This document shows, piece by piece, positions 53,982 to 61,868 of a DNA stretch of 64,000 nt. Source of the DNA: a virus; the IMG/VR virus record IMGVR_UViG_3300030118_002460, positions 1-64,000 of that record, one strand, 5' to 3'. How positions within the stretch are numbered: the first letter of the stretch is position 1; each line of letters opens with the position of its first letter. The notes beneath the pieces are model-generated. The model searched no databases and was not told the origin of the DNA. It saw nothing but the letters and a program-made list of their open reading frames with translations. The translations under genes and the position numbers were made by a program.

Positions 53982-54133
53982 CTGATTGGACCATTCGCAG
54001 ACCAGTTGACATCTCAAAGGATTTCAAGGATACTGGTATGACCCTCATCACTGACCCTGCATCAGACAGGTATCTCAATGAATACGCCAAACTGGCAACA
54101 CCACAGCAAGAAAGCACAGAAGAGGAAACTTAA
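53978..54133 (+). CDS. Small hypothetical protein (51 aa)
   Basis: A 51-residue ORF beginning MTDWTIRPVDISKDFKDTGM and ending in a Gln/Glu-rich tail. Its ATG overlaps the gp46 stop (ATGA), the arrangement used by many genuine genes in this window. No motif is recognised. A second ORF overlaps its 3' part in another frame. Confidence 0.55.
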   Translation: MTDWTIRRPVDISKDFKDTGMTLITDPASDRYLNEYAKLATPQQESTEEET

Positions 54134-54227
54134 ACCTCAAGCCCTTAGGGCAAGAAAGGAAGCACTGCGCCACTTCAAGAAGAGGCACATGGGTCGCCCC
54201 AAGGGTGACCCTTTTGTTTTATTATGA
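54078..54227 (+). CDS. Possible small basic protein overlapping a terminator (49 aa)
   Basis: A 49-residue ORF (MNTPNWQHHSKKAQKRKLKP to the C-terminal GDPFVLL) with about 17 Lys/Arg and several His. It overlaps the preceding 51-residue ORF by 56 bases in a different frame, and its last codons run through a terminator hairpin. I recall comparable short K/R-rich ORFs in cyanophages, but the overlap makes this tentative. If real, its mRNA end would double as coding sequence and terminator. Confidence 0.45.
   Translation: MNTPNWQHHSKKAQKRKLKPQALRARKEALRHFKKRHMGRPKGDPFVLL
54191..54220 (+). terminator. Intrinsic terminator after the gp46 unit
   Basis: GGGTCGCCC (54191-54199) pairs with GGGTGACCC (54203-54211), with one G-T wobble and loop CAA, followed by TTTTGTTTT. 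It ends the gp55-gp47-gp46 transcript. Confidence 0.8.
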
Positions 54228-54248
54228 GTTCATCAAAGCAAAGGACCC

Positions 54249-56354
54249 ATGCCAGTCAATTATGAAATCAAGTCCCAGCTTGCAAAGTTGCTGGCCACTG
54301 AGGACATTATTGTGGAGAACAGGGAAGTTCAAACTGCACAGTTCAATGTTGATACTCGTGTCCTGACTCTTCCCATGTGGAAGCGTGCAAGTAATAGTGT
54401 ATATGATATGTTGGTTGGGCATGAGGTGGGTCATGCTCTCTACACTCCTAATGAAGATCCCCCATCACACATTCCCCATGGTTACATCAATGTGACAGAG
54501 GATGCACGCATTGAGAAACTGATGAAGCGTCGCTATCCTGGTCTGCATAAAAGTTTCTATGCTGGATACAAAGAACTTTCTGAACAGGACTTTTTCTGTA
54601 TTGAAGATTCTAATGTTGAAGAGATGACTCTTGCTGATCGTGTCAATCTGTATTTCAAGATTGGCAACTTCATTGATGTCTCTTTCAATGATGAGGAGAT
54701 TGAGATCAGAGATATGATTGCTGATGCAGAGACATTTGCAGATGCAGTTCTTGCAGCAGAGGTTCTCCACAACTATTGTAGAAGTGCTCAACCACCAGAG
54801 AAAGTTGGTGATCTTCCTAACCTCAATGACCAGGAAGGTTCAGGCACTGGACAATCTGTTGATACACCACAACAGCAACAGCAAGAATCAGAGGAAGGTG
54901 AGGAAGATGGTGATGAGGGTCAGGCAGGAGATGAGATAGAGGAAGAAGAACAGGAAGAACCTGACACATATTCAGATGGTGGTTCCAATAAAGCTCCTGA
55001 TGTCACCACTGATGATATCTTCAATGAGCGTACCCAAGAATTCAATGGACAGGATATGGGTCAGGAAATTGGATACTATGATCTCCCTATCATTGATCTT
55101 GACAACACCATCATCAGCAATGAGAGTGTTCACAAAGACCTGAATGAAGCATGGGAGAGAGAACTCACACCCCTTGAAGATGCCTATGGCAACAAGCATG
55201 TTGGTGATTTTACCTATGCTGATCTGAAATACCAGAACTTCAAGAAGTCAGCACAACGTGAAGTCAACTATCTTGTGAAGGAGTTTGAGTGTAAGAAGTC
55301 TGCTGATGCCTATGCACGTGCTGCTACCTCAAAGACTGGTGTTCTTGATTGCAGCAAACTGCACACCTACAAGTACAATGAGGATCTGTTCAAGAAGGTT
55401 ACTATCCTCCCTGATGGTAAGAATCATGGTCTGATCTTTATGCTTGACTGGTCAGGTTCTATGGCACATGAGATTGTTGACACTGTGAAGCAAGTTTACA
55501 ATCTTGTTTGGTTCTGCTCCAAGGTCAACATTCCCTTTGATCTTTATGCCTTCACTAATTCCTATCACTCCTGTGTACGCAAGCAACTTACAGAAGAGGA
55601 TGATGGTAGATTCCTTGTCCATGACTTCAATCTCCTCAACCTTCTGACCTCTGGTCACAACAGAAAGACTCTTGATGAGCAGATGAAGTCTGTATGGCGT
55701 CTTGTTTATGCAATGAGATACTATGTCAACTATCATGTTCCTCCTGGTTATGGTCTTTCTGGAACACCTCTCAATCAATCTATTGCTTGTCTCTATGAAT
55801 TGATTCCTCAGTTCAAGGCAAAGCATGGTCTTCAAAAGGTTCAGTGTGTAATCCTGACTGATGGTGAAGCAAATGTTCTTCCTATTGTTCGTAGAAGGGA
55901 CTGGGTTGATGATACTGGTTATTACAGTTGCTATCCTGCTGCAATCAACAGTTATCTTCGTAATAGGAAGAATGGATGCACTTATCAAATCCAATATGAT
56001 TACTACAAGTTCACTGATATTCTCCTCACTGACTTGAAGAGAACATTCCCTGATACAAACTTCATTGGATTCAGATTGGTTGATGGTCGCTCTATGAAGC
56101 ACTTTGTCAACAAGTATGAGATTGTTACAGATAAAGAGATCAAAGTTATGAAGAAGGACAAGTTCTTTGCAATCAAGAACTCTGGTTACACATCATACTT
56201 TGCTATGACTACCTCTGCTTTGAACTCAGAGACTGGTCTGGATGTTGATGAAGGTGCTACCAAGGCAAAGATCAAAGCAGCATTTGCTAAGAATCTTAAA
56301 GCAAAGGCACTAAATAAAAAAGTTCTCAGTCAGTTCATGGATCTGGTCTGCTGA
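54249..56354 (+). CDS. CobT-like VWA protein with metallopeptidase motif (701 aa)
   Basis: A 701-residue, probably metal-dependent protein. The N-terminal domain has HEVGH (58-62), a HExxH zinc motif, and a following INVTEDARIEK helix (E84 or E89 as possible third ligand), as in the putative metallopeptidase domain that accompanies VWA domains. A disordered Gln/Glu/Asp linker occupies about 195-245. The C-terminal von Willebrand A domain has the MIDAS motif DWSGS (400-404) and a later LTDGE segment. The layout (acidic linker plus C-terminal VWA) resembles cobaltochelatase CobT. It is directly followed by a CobS-like AAA+ gene, so the pair likely forms a MoxR-type AAA/VWA machine. It lies between two terminators. 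Confidence 0.8.
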   Translation: MPVNYEIKSQLAKLLATEDIIVENREVQTAQFNVDTRVLTLPMWKRASNSVYDMLVGHEVGHALYTPNEDPPSHIPHGYINVTEDARIEKLMKRRYPGLHKSFYAGYKELSEQDFFCIEDSNVEEMTLADRVNLYFKIGNFIDVSFNDEEIEIRDMIADAETFADAVLAAEVLHNYCRSAQPPEKVGDLPNLNDQEGSGTGQSVDTPQQQQQESEEGEEDGDEGQAGDEIEEEEQEEPDTYSDGGSNKAPDVTTDDIFNERTQEFNGQDMGQEIGYYDLPIIDLDNTIISNESVHKDLNEAWERELTPLEDAYGNKHVGDFTYADLKYQNFKKSAQREVNYLVKEFECKKSADAYARAATSKTGVLDCSKLHTYKYNEDLFKKVTILPDGKNHGLIFMLDWSGSMAHEIVDTVKQVYNLVWFCSKVNIPFDLYAFTNSYHSCVRKQLTEEDDGRFLVHDFNLLNLLTSGHNRKTLDEQMKSVWRLVYAMRYYVNYHVPPGYGLSGTPLNQSIACLYELIPQFKAKHGLQKVQCVILTDGEANVLPIVRRRDWVDDTGYYSCYPAAINSYLRNRKNGCTYQIQYDYYKFTDILLTDLKRTFPDTNFIGFRLVDGRSMKHFVNKYEIVTDKEIKVMKKDKFFAIKNSGYTSYFAMTTSALNSETGLDVDEGATKAKIKAAFAKNLKAKALNKKVLSQFMDLVC

Positions 56355-56375
56355 CCAGTTCTGAAACTGTCACCA

Positions 56376-56405
56376 GGGGATCCAAAAGGGGTCCCCTTTC
56401 CTTTA
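56376..56405 (+). terminator. Intrinsic terminator between the VWA and CobS-like genes
   Basis: GGGGATCC (56376-56383) can pair with GGGTCCCC (56389-56396) with one wobble pair and loop AAAAG, followed by TTTCCTTTAT. The tail is imperfect, so read-through into the CobS-like gene is likely. Confidence 0.7.
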
Positions 56406-56433
56406 TAATAAACCTGTTGAACAAACAAACCAA

Positions 56434-57531
56434 ATGGCACTCTCTACTGAATTCATTGTTTCCTCTCTTCAATCCCTTTATGGTGATAATGTAACTACTG
56501 GTGATGTTCGTGCCTGGTGTGCTCTGAATGGTACTACCTATCAGACTGTCTCAAAGAAGATTGATCAATATAAGACTGGTCGTGGCAAGTGGGATCTGAC
56601 TGAGAAAGAAACCCTTGAGCAAACCTATCAAGCACCTGCTGCTCTCCCTGCTCTGGAACAAAACCTTATCCCTAGTAAAGATGATACCTTCGTCAGCTTT
56701 GGCAACTTCACTGATATTAAAAAGATTATTAAGTCCCGTCTTTTCTATCCTACATTTATTACAGGACTTTCTGGCAATGGCAAAACGTTCTGTGTTGAGC
56801 AAGCTTGTGCTTCTCTCAAGAGGGAACTGATCCGTGTCAACATCACGATTGAGACTGATGAGGATGATCTTATTGGTGGCTTTCGTCTTATTAATGGTGA
56901 AACTGTCTGGCACAATGGACCAGTCATTGAGGCTCTTGAAAGGGGAGCTGTTCTTCTTCTAGATGAGGTTGACCTTGCATCAAACAAGATCCTCTGCCTG
57001 CAATCTATTCTGGAAGGCAAAGGTCTGTTCTTGAAGAAGATTGGCAAGTACATTCAACCTGCTGATGGTTTCACTATCATTGCTACTGCCAACACCAAGG
57101 GCAAAGGTTCTGATGATGGACGCTTCATTGGCACCAATGTTCTGAATGAGGCATTCCTGGAACGCTTCTGTGTGACCTTTGAGCAGTCCTATCCTGCTCC
57201 TGCTACTGAGCAGAAGATCCTTGAAGGCATTTCTCTGGACCTTGATGTTGTAGACCGTGCCTTCTGCAAGCACCTGGTTGACTGGGCAGACATTATTCGC
57301 AAGACCTTCTATGATGGTGGTATTGAGGAAGTAATCAGCACTCGTCGCCTGGTTCACATCATTCGTGCTTACAGCATCTTTGGTGACAAGGAGAAAGCAA
57401 TTCAGGTCTGCATCAATCGCTTTGATGATGAGACCAAAGCATCCTTCCTGGAACTGTATGACAAGGTTGATGCTGATTTCCAACTGACCACTGAGGATTC
57501 AGTTGACGTTGCCACAGCAGCACCTTTCTGA
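56434..57531 (+). CDS. cobS: CobS-like AAA+ ATPase (MoxR group)
   Basis: A 365-residue AAA+ ATPase annotated as CobS in cyanophages. Walker A is TGLSGNGKTFC (about residues 109-119), Walker B AVLLLDEVDLA (about 171-181), followed by FTIIATANTKGKGSDDGRF (sensor 1 region, about 212-230) and an arginine-finger-type LNEAFLERF (about 237-245). The N-terminal ~85 residues form a small helical domain. CobS is the ATPase of aerobic cobaltochelatase, but no CobN or corrin genes are visible here. The upstream VWA/metallopeptidase gene is the likely partner, suggesting protein remodelling rather than vitamin B12 synthesis (inference). Confidence 0.9.
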   Translation: MALSTEFIVSSLQSLYGDNVTTGDVRAWCALNGTTYQTVSKKIDQYKTGRGKWDLTEKETLEQTYQAPAALPALEQNLIPSKDDTFVSFGNFTDIKKIIKSRLFYPTFITGLSGNGKTFCVEQACASLKRELIRVNITIETDEDDLIGGFRLINGETVWHNGPVIEALERGAVLLLDEVDLASNKILCLQSILEGKGLFLKKIGKYIQPADGFTIIATANTKGKGSDDGRFIGTNVLNEAFLERFCVTFEQSYPAPATEQKILEGISLDLDVVDRAFCKHLVDWADIIRKTFYDGGIEEVISTRRLVHIIRAYSIFGDKEKAIQVCINRFDDETKASFLELYDKVDADFQLTTEDSVDVATAAPF

Positions 57532-57537
57532 TATAAT
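57509..57537 (+). promoter_or_regulatory. Sigma-70-type promoter before the gp45 cluster
   Basis: TTGCCA (57509-57514), a 17-bp spacer, TATAAT (57532-57537), inside the 3' end of cobS. The expected start (about 57543-57545) would trim the GGAGG at 57541-57545, leaving an almost leaderless message for the gene at 57552, so the promoter is plausible but needs mapping. Confidence 0.6.
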
Positions 57538-57551
57538 ATTGGAGGATTATT

Positions 57552-57983
57552 ATGACTGAATATATGTCTAATGGAGATGTGACACTGAGTGACTATCAAG
57601 ACTTCTGGGGCACCACTGATGTAATCACAGGTGCCTTGGGTGCAGACTCTATCAGTCTGACTATTCCTGACCTTGATGAATCAATCACAGTGACAAATAA
57701 GTACAAATATGATGAGGAAGCTATCCTCAAAGAACTGACTGAATACATTGCTGGCACATACAAACAGCATTATTCAGCAGGAACAGATAAGATTCAAACA
57801 CTGGATCTTATTGATGCTTGTGGTGATGGTGAAGCATTTTGTAGATCCAACATTCTCAAGTATGCCTCTCGTTATGATAAGAAGGGCACAGCAAGAAGGG
57901 ACATTCTGAAGATTTTGCATTATGCAGTTCTTCTGCTACACTTTAATGATAAGTCCACAAAACGTGAAACCTACCCTCAATGA
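57552..57983 (+). CDS. DUF3310-like protein (143 aa)
   Basis: A 143-residue protein. The segment KIQTLDLIDACGDGEAFCRS, then NILKYASRYDKKG (about residues 80-112), resembles the DUF3310 (phage nucleotide kinase-like) motif with P-x-x-x-I-D/E-x-x-x-x-x-x-F-x-x-G-N-x-x-K-Y-x-x-R-x-x-x-K-G. It heads the gp45 replication cluster, has a GGAGG Shine-Dalgarno six bases before the ATG, and its stop overlaps gp45. A role in nucleotide metabolism is often assumed for this family but is not proven. Confidence 0.65.
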   Translation: MTEYMSNGDVTLSDYQDFWGTTDVITGALGADSISLTIPDLDESITVTNKYKYDEEAILKELTEYIAGTYKQHYSAGTDKIQTLDLIDACGDGEAFCRSNILKYASRYDKKGTARRDILKILHYAVLLLHFNDKSTKRETYPQ

Positions 57984-58651
57984 ATATGAAACTCTCTGAA
58001 ACAACTGTAAACCTTCTCAAGAACTTCTCTTCTATCAATCAGTCCATTCTTTTCAAAGAGGGTAGCAAACTCAGGTCAATCTCTGTGATGAAGAACATCC
58101 TGGTTGAAGCAAATGTAAGTGAAGACTTCCCTAAGGACTTTGGTATCTATGATCTGAACCAGTTCCTTAATGGTCTCTCTCTGCATCAGAGTGCAGATCT
58201 AGACTTTACTAATGATCAGTATGTGGTTATCAAAGAAGGTAAGATGCGCTCCAAGTATTTCTTTGCTGATCCTACAGTCATTGTTGCACCCCCTGAGAAA
58301 GATATCTCACTGCCCACAGAGGATGTATGTTTTGTCTTGACCAGTCAGCAACTGGAGAAACTGAAGAAAGCAGCATCTGTCTATCAACTCCCTGATATCT
58401 CTGCTATTGGTGAAAATGGTGTAGTCAAATTGGTTGCACGTGACAAGAAGAATGACACCTCTAATGACTTCTCCATCATTGTTGGTGAGACTGATGCTGA
58501 GTTTGTTTTCAACTTCAAAGAAGAGAACTTGAAGATTGTCCCTGGAACATATGATGTAGTTGTTTCTCAGAAACTGCTGTCACGTTTTACAAATCAGAAT
58601 GTTGATGTGACTTATTTCATTGCACTTGAACCTGATTCAACTTTTGGGTGA
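57980..58651 (+). CDS. gp45: Sliding clamp gp45
   Basis: DNA polymerase processivity clamp, which also activates late transcription by contacting gp55. The N-terminus MKLSETTVNLLKNFSSINQS parallels T4 gp45 (MKLSKDTTALLKNFATINSG), and GIYDLNQFLNGLSL (about residues 54-67) and the IALEPDSTFG ending are equally close. Length 223 (T4 228). ATG at 57980 overlaps the upstream stop; an alternative ATG at 57986 would align better with the T4 N-terminus. It is the first core replication gene of the cluster that continues with gp44, gp62 and regA. Confidence 0.95.
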   Translation: MNMKLSETTVNLLKNFSSINQSILFKEGSKLRSISVMKNILVEANVSEDFPKDFGIYDLNQFLNGLSLHQSADLDFTNDQYVVIKEGKMRSKYFFADPTVIVAPPEKDISLPTEDVCFVLTSQQLEKLKKAASVYQLPDISAIGENGVVKLVARDKKNDTSNDFSIIVGETDAEFVFNFKEENLKIVPGTYDVVVSQKLLSRFTNQNVDVTYFIALEPDSTFG

Positions 58652-59106
58652 TGAGAGACTGGGAAACTCTATACAACAACCTCTCTGACTCTGAGAAAGA
58701 CAAGATTGCCATTCTCAGAGTTATGGAGTGTGCTAATGGTGTAATTCAACATGCATACAGAGATAAGTCTGACTTTGCCTTCCCTATTGAAGAAACAAGA
58801 AGGTCAATGAAGTTCAGTATGTCATGCATGAAAAGAATGGAAATTCCTCTCAAAGAGGAAACTATCACCTTTGAACCAGAGACACAAGAGTTAATGCGTG
58901 AAGCAAGAAGACTTTATGTCAGTGGATTCAAGAAAGATAATCCTGATGACCTTGAAGAGTTTATGGAGGTATCAAGGGCATCAGCAAAAGCATGTGGTCT
59001 GATGAGACTAACAAAGGCAAGACAGATCTTGGAAGATAATGTTGACGCCATTCCCACCAGTGCCCTAAACTGGGGTCTAGCATACCTAATGCAATTCTTA
59101 GTATGA
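58651..59106 (+). CDS. Hypothetical protein (151 aa)
   Basis: Unknown helical protein (MRDWETLYNNLSDSEKDKIA; later RASAKACGLMRLTKARQILE). The ATG overlaps the gp45 stop (TGATG), preferred to the GTG three bases upstream. The 3' end overlaps the next gene (ATGA). It has no recognised motif. Its position in a translationally coupled replication operon suggests expression with the clamp. Confidence 0.65.
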   Translation: MRDWETLYNNLSDSEKDKIAILRVMECANGVIQHAYRDKSDFAFPIEETRRSMKFSMSCMKRMEIPLKEETITFEPETQELMREARRLYVSGFKKDNPDDLEEFMEVSRASAKACGLMRLTKARQILEDNVDAIPTSALNWGLAYLMQFLV

Positions 59107-59633
59107 ACATCTTTGTCACTGATCCTAGTCCTTGGAAGAGTGCTAGGGTCCTGCCTGACAAGCATATTGTCAAGATGCCCTTAGAGACCTGTCAGATGCT
59201 CTCTATTGTCTGCTCTGAGAAGTGGGGTCATGGGTTTGGGACTCTGCCTAGGCAGGATGGACAACCCTACAAGACCACCACAGGTGCTTTCAGAAACCAT
59301 CCCTGCACAGTCTGGGCAAACTCTTTTGTGATGAACTGGCAGTGGTTATTGCAACATGGTCTTGCCTTATGCTCTGAGTACAGAGATAGGTACAATAAAG
59401 AACATACCTGCTATCATACTCTCCTAGAAGCAAAGAGAATTCTACCCACTGGTGATCCCACAGGAAGGTCTGGTAAAGGTCCAACACCCTTTGTTTTTGC
59501 AGGACCAGATGAGTTCAAGTATGACAAAAGCATAGATATTTTTACTGCATACAAGAGATATATTGCATCCAAACCATGGGTATCAGACAATTATCTACGC
59601 ATTCCTGATCGTAAACCAGAATGGATTCAATGA
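59103..59633 (+). CDS. Conserved phage protein of the DKHxVKM type (176 aa)
   Basis: A 176-residue protein with the N-terminal pattern VTDPSPWKSARVLPDKHIVK, continuing MPLETCQMLS, and a central NHPCTVWANSFVMNWQWLLQ. I recall related uncharacterised proteins in many phages starting D-x-D/S-P-x-x-x-A-x-x-x-x-D-K-H-x-V-K-M. The conserved Lys-His and Trp residues could form a nucleic-acid active site resembling a glycosylase, but no function is established. It overlaps both neighbours by four bases. Confidence 0.6.
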   Translation: MNIFVTDPSPWKSARVLPDKHIVKMPLETCQMLSIVCSEKWGHGFGTLPRQDGQPYKTTTGAFRNHPCTVWANSFVMNWQWLLQHGLALCSEYRDRYNKEHTCYHTLLEAKRILPTGDPTGRSGKGPTPFVFAGPDEFKYDKSIDIFTAYKRYIASKPWVSDNYLRIPDRKPEWIQ

Positions 59634-59965
59634 GACACATACTATTCACTCTTAAAGGTTGTCCATTTGGTCTACTGGATGATGAGGCACATGTTCGTGT
59701 TGTTCTGACAAATGCTGCAACACTATCTGAAAGTCAATTGTTAAACATTGCCTCTCATAAATTTAACCCACAAGGTGTGACTGCTGTTGCTCTTCTTGCT
59801 GAGAGTCACATTAGCATTCATACCTGGCCAGAGGAGGGTATGGCAGTGTGTGATGTATTCACATGTGGTGAACATACTAATCCAAGATGTGGTGCTGCAT
59901 ACATGTATGAAGCAATGGGTGCCACTGACATTGTATCTGAAATCTTTACAAGACCTCTTTCATGA
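59630..59965 (+). CDS. speD: S-adenosylmethionine decarboxylase SpeD
   Basis: Makes decarboxylated AdoMet for spermidine synthesis. The short prokaryotic proenzyme form is recognised by ESHISIHTWPEEGMAVCDVF (about residues 58-77): self-cleavage at Glu-Ser turns the Ser into the pyruvoyl cofactor, with the His, Cys and downstream FTCG conserved. It is 111 residues from the ATG at 59630, which overlaps the upstream stop (ATGA); an in-frame ATG at 59621 is less likely. speD is a well-known auxiliary metabolic gene of T4-like cyanophages, thought to support polyamine supply for DNA condensation or host metabolism. Confidence 0.95.
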   Translation: MRHILFTLKGCPFGLLDDEAHVRVVLTNAATLSESQLLNIASHKFNPQGVTAVALLAESHISIHTWPEEGMAVCDVFTCGEHTNPRCGAAYMYEAMGATDIVSEIFTRPLS

Positions 59966-60540
59966 ATAAACTAATAGTAACACTGATTGCATCTTTTCTA
60001 TTTGCAAGTCCAACATTAGCAGGAGGACCAGTTACACGTGAAGTCAGAGAACTTAGAATCAGAGAAAACTATCCTGAAGAAGTAAAAAATATCCTGACTC
60101 AACTGAATGACTTGGAGGTTGATGTTTACCTTGCCCCTGATAAGCAGTTCCCCAAACAATATCGTGGGTTGTATTATCCAGATAAAAATATGATTTACTT
60201 GAATAATAAGTATGTCAATAATGATGAAGAGTTGTTGAAAATTTTGAGACATGAGGGATGGCATGTGGCACAAGACTGTATGTCTACACTGGCAAACTCA
60301 ACTCTACTCAATGTATTAGATCACCACATTATCCCAATTGAGATAAAGGAAGAAACCATAGAGAGATATGGTCTTGATCCATATGTTGTTCGTATTGAGA
60401 GAGAAGCAGTCTGGGCATCAACTATTCCTGGAATGACTGCAACTGCCCTGTCTGTGTGTAACTCAGAATTTCCAATGTGGGAGGAGTATGATCCTCCATC
60501 AAGAACAAGAAGTTGGCTTTACATCAATGGTTATCTCTGA
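59962..60540 (+). CDS. Secreted metallopeptidase-like protein with signal peptide (192 aa)
   Basis: A 192-residue protein with a clear N-terminal signal peptide: MNKL, a hydrophobic core IVTLIASFLFA, then cleavage expected after SPTLA (residues 17-21). The mature part has HEGWH (about residues 96-100) in the context LKILRHEGWHVAQDC, a HExxH zinc motif, and a later ERYGLDPYVVRIEREAVWAS stretch whose Glu could be the third ligand. It would act in the periplasm or envelope. The ATG overlaps the speD stop. The substrate is unknown; roles in lysis, envelope remodelling or superinfection exclusion are possible. Confidence 0.8.
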   Translation: MNKLIVTLIASFLFASPTLAGGPVTREVRELRIRENYPEEVKNILTQLNDLEVDVYLAPDKQFPKQYRGLYYPDKNMIYLNNKYVNNDEELLKILRHEGWHVAQDCMSTLANSTLLNVLDHHIIPIEIKEETIERYGLDPYVVRIEREAVWASTIPGMTATALSVCNSEFPMWEEYDPPSRTRSWLYINGYL

Positions 60541-60706
60541 CGTCCCACCTGAAATACTTGATTTCTGTGACAAGTTCACTTATGATACTGAAAGAGATAC
60601 CCTCAAGTATCTGGACTGTGTTTACATGAATATGGGTCTTTATGGGAATGACCCAAAACAACTCCAAGAGATGAGACAAAACATTATTATCCCTGTATTT
60701 GATTGA
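60527..60706 (+). CDS. Small hypothetical protein (59 aa)
   Basis: A 59-residue acidic helical protein (MVISDVPPEILDFCDKFTYD). The ATG at 60527 is preferred because it overlaps the preceding gene by only 14 bases, as is usual here; an in-frame ATG farther upstream would overlap by 53. It is followed directly by gp44. No motif is recognised. Confidence 0.6.
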   Translation: MVISDVPPEILDFCDKFTYDTERDTLKYLDCVYMNMGLYGNDPKQLQEMRQNIIIPVFD

Positions 60707-60708
60707 TT

Positions 60709-61656
60709 ATGAGTCGTGATGAGTTTATTTGGGTAGAGAAATATCGCCCAAAGACAATTGAAGATTGTATCCTGCCAGAGGGTACAAAGAAAACATTCAA
60801 AGATTTCCTGGAGAGAGGTGAAGTTCCAAACTTGCTTCTATCTGGACCTCCAGGTTGTGGTAAAACCACAGTAGCAAAGGCACTGTGTCAAGAACTTGGT
60901 GCTGACTACTATGTAATTAATGGCTCTGATGAGGGTCGTTTCCTAGACACTGTACGTAATAATGCCAAGAACTTCGCTTCAACTGTATCGCTATCTTCTT
61001 CTGCCAAACACAAAGTCATCATTATTGATGAGGCAGATAACACAACCCCTGATGTACAACTCTGTCTTAGGGCATTTACAGAGGAGTTTATTGGTAACTG
61101 CAGATTTATCTTTACCTGCAACTACAAGAACAAAATCATCGCACCACTTCATTCCCGTTGCAGTGTGGTTGAGTTCTCAATCAAAGGTAGAGACAGACAA
61201 GAACTTGCAGCAAAGTTCTTCAAACGCCTCCAAGAAATCTTGGGTGCAGAAGGTGTTGAATATGATAACAAGGTCCTGGTAGAACTTATCCAGAAACACT
61301 TCCCTGATTGGAGACGTGTCCTCAATGAGTTGCAGAGATACTCAGTCAGTGGTAAAATTGATTCTGGTATTCTGGCAACATTCAGTAATGTAAAGACAGA
61401 TGATCTCTTTAAAACGCTCAAAGAAAAGGACTACCCGCAAGTTCGCAAGTGGGTTGTTGATAACTTGGACAATGATCCTGCTGTACTTCTTAGGAGCATC
61501 TATGATGCTCTTTACACACACTTGGCTGGTCCTGGGATTGCTGCTGCTGTCCTCATTATTGCTAAGTATCAGTACCAGTCGTCATTTGTGGCGGACCAGG
61601 AAATAAACATGCTTGCATGTCTAACAGAAATTATGGTGGAATGTGAATTCAAATGA
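60709..61656 (+). CDS. gp44: Clamp loader large subunit gp44
   Basis: AAA+ ATPase of the gp44/gp62 clamp loader, which opens and loads gp45. Walker A is SGPPGCGKTTVAK (about residues 45-57), Walker B KVIIIDEADNTT (about 102-113) and the SRC-type motif HSRCSVV lies near 148. The N-terminal WVEKYRPKTIEDCILP is the classic clamp-loader opening. Length 315 (T4 319). The ATG at 60709 follows the upstream stop by two bases; a TTG six bases earlier is less likely. Confidence 0.95.
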   Translation: MSRDEFIWVEKYRPKTIEDCILPEGTKKTFKDFLERGEVPNLLLSGPPGCGKTTVAKALCQELGADYYVINGSDEGRFLDTVRNNAKNFASTVSLSSSAKHKVIIIDEADNTTPDVQLCLRAFTEEFIGNCRFIFTCNYKNKIIAPLHSRCSVVEFSIKGRDRQELAAKFFKRLQEILGAEGVEYDNKVLVELIQKHFPDWRRVLNELQRYSVSGKIDSGILATFSNVKTDDLFKTLKEKDYPQVRKWVVDNLDNDPAVLLRSIYDALYTHLAGPGIAAAVLIIAKYQYQSSFVADQEINMLACLTEIMVECEFK

Positions 61657-61868
61657 CCTCTGAAATGTATAGTAGTAAAACAGGTCTCTATACTATCAGA
61701 TTTAAATCTGATATAATTCATGAGGGTATTGAACACACAGAGTGTTCTGAACTTATGAATTATTATAGGGACAGATATGAATCTATGAAGGATACTGGAT
61801 GGCCACTTGAACCTGAACACTTACATGTAGAAGAGTTCTCTGGTAAATTTGTATTGAAGAAAAAATGA
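61653..61868 (+). CDS. Small hypothetical protein (71 aa)
   Basis: A 71-residue protein, GLYTIRFKSDIIHEGIEHTE with a C-terminal VEEFSGKFVLKKK; mixed charge, no cysteine motif or membrane segment. It overlaps gp44 by four bases and the next gene by four bases (both ATGA), placing it firmly in the replication operon. Unknown function. Confidence 0.6.
   Translation: MTSEMYSSKTGLYTIRFKSDIIHEGIEHTECSELMNYYRDRYESMKDTGWPLEPEHLHVEEFSGKFVLKKK

Noticed and set aside
56404-56409. TATAAT before the CobS-like gene
   Set aside because: No -35 hexamer at 16-18 bases; the upstream bases belong to the terminator stem. It also fits poorly with the late box.
56434-57531. Interpreting the CobS-like ATPase as evidence of B12 synthesis
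   Set aside because: No other corrin pathway gene is visible, and the neighbour is a VWA/metallopeptidase-type protein, so the pathway claim is not supported by this window.
57533-57553. ATAATA/TATTAT hairpin exposing the GGAGG before the DUF3310-like gene
   Set aside because: Six A-U pairs only and largely upstream of or at the predicted transcription start, so it is unlikely to form in the mRNA.
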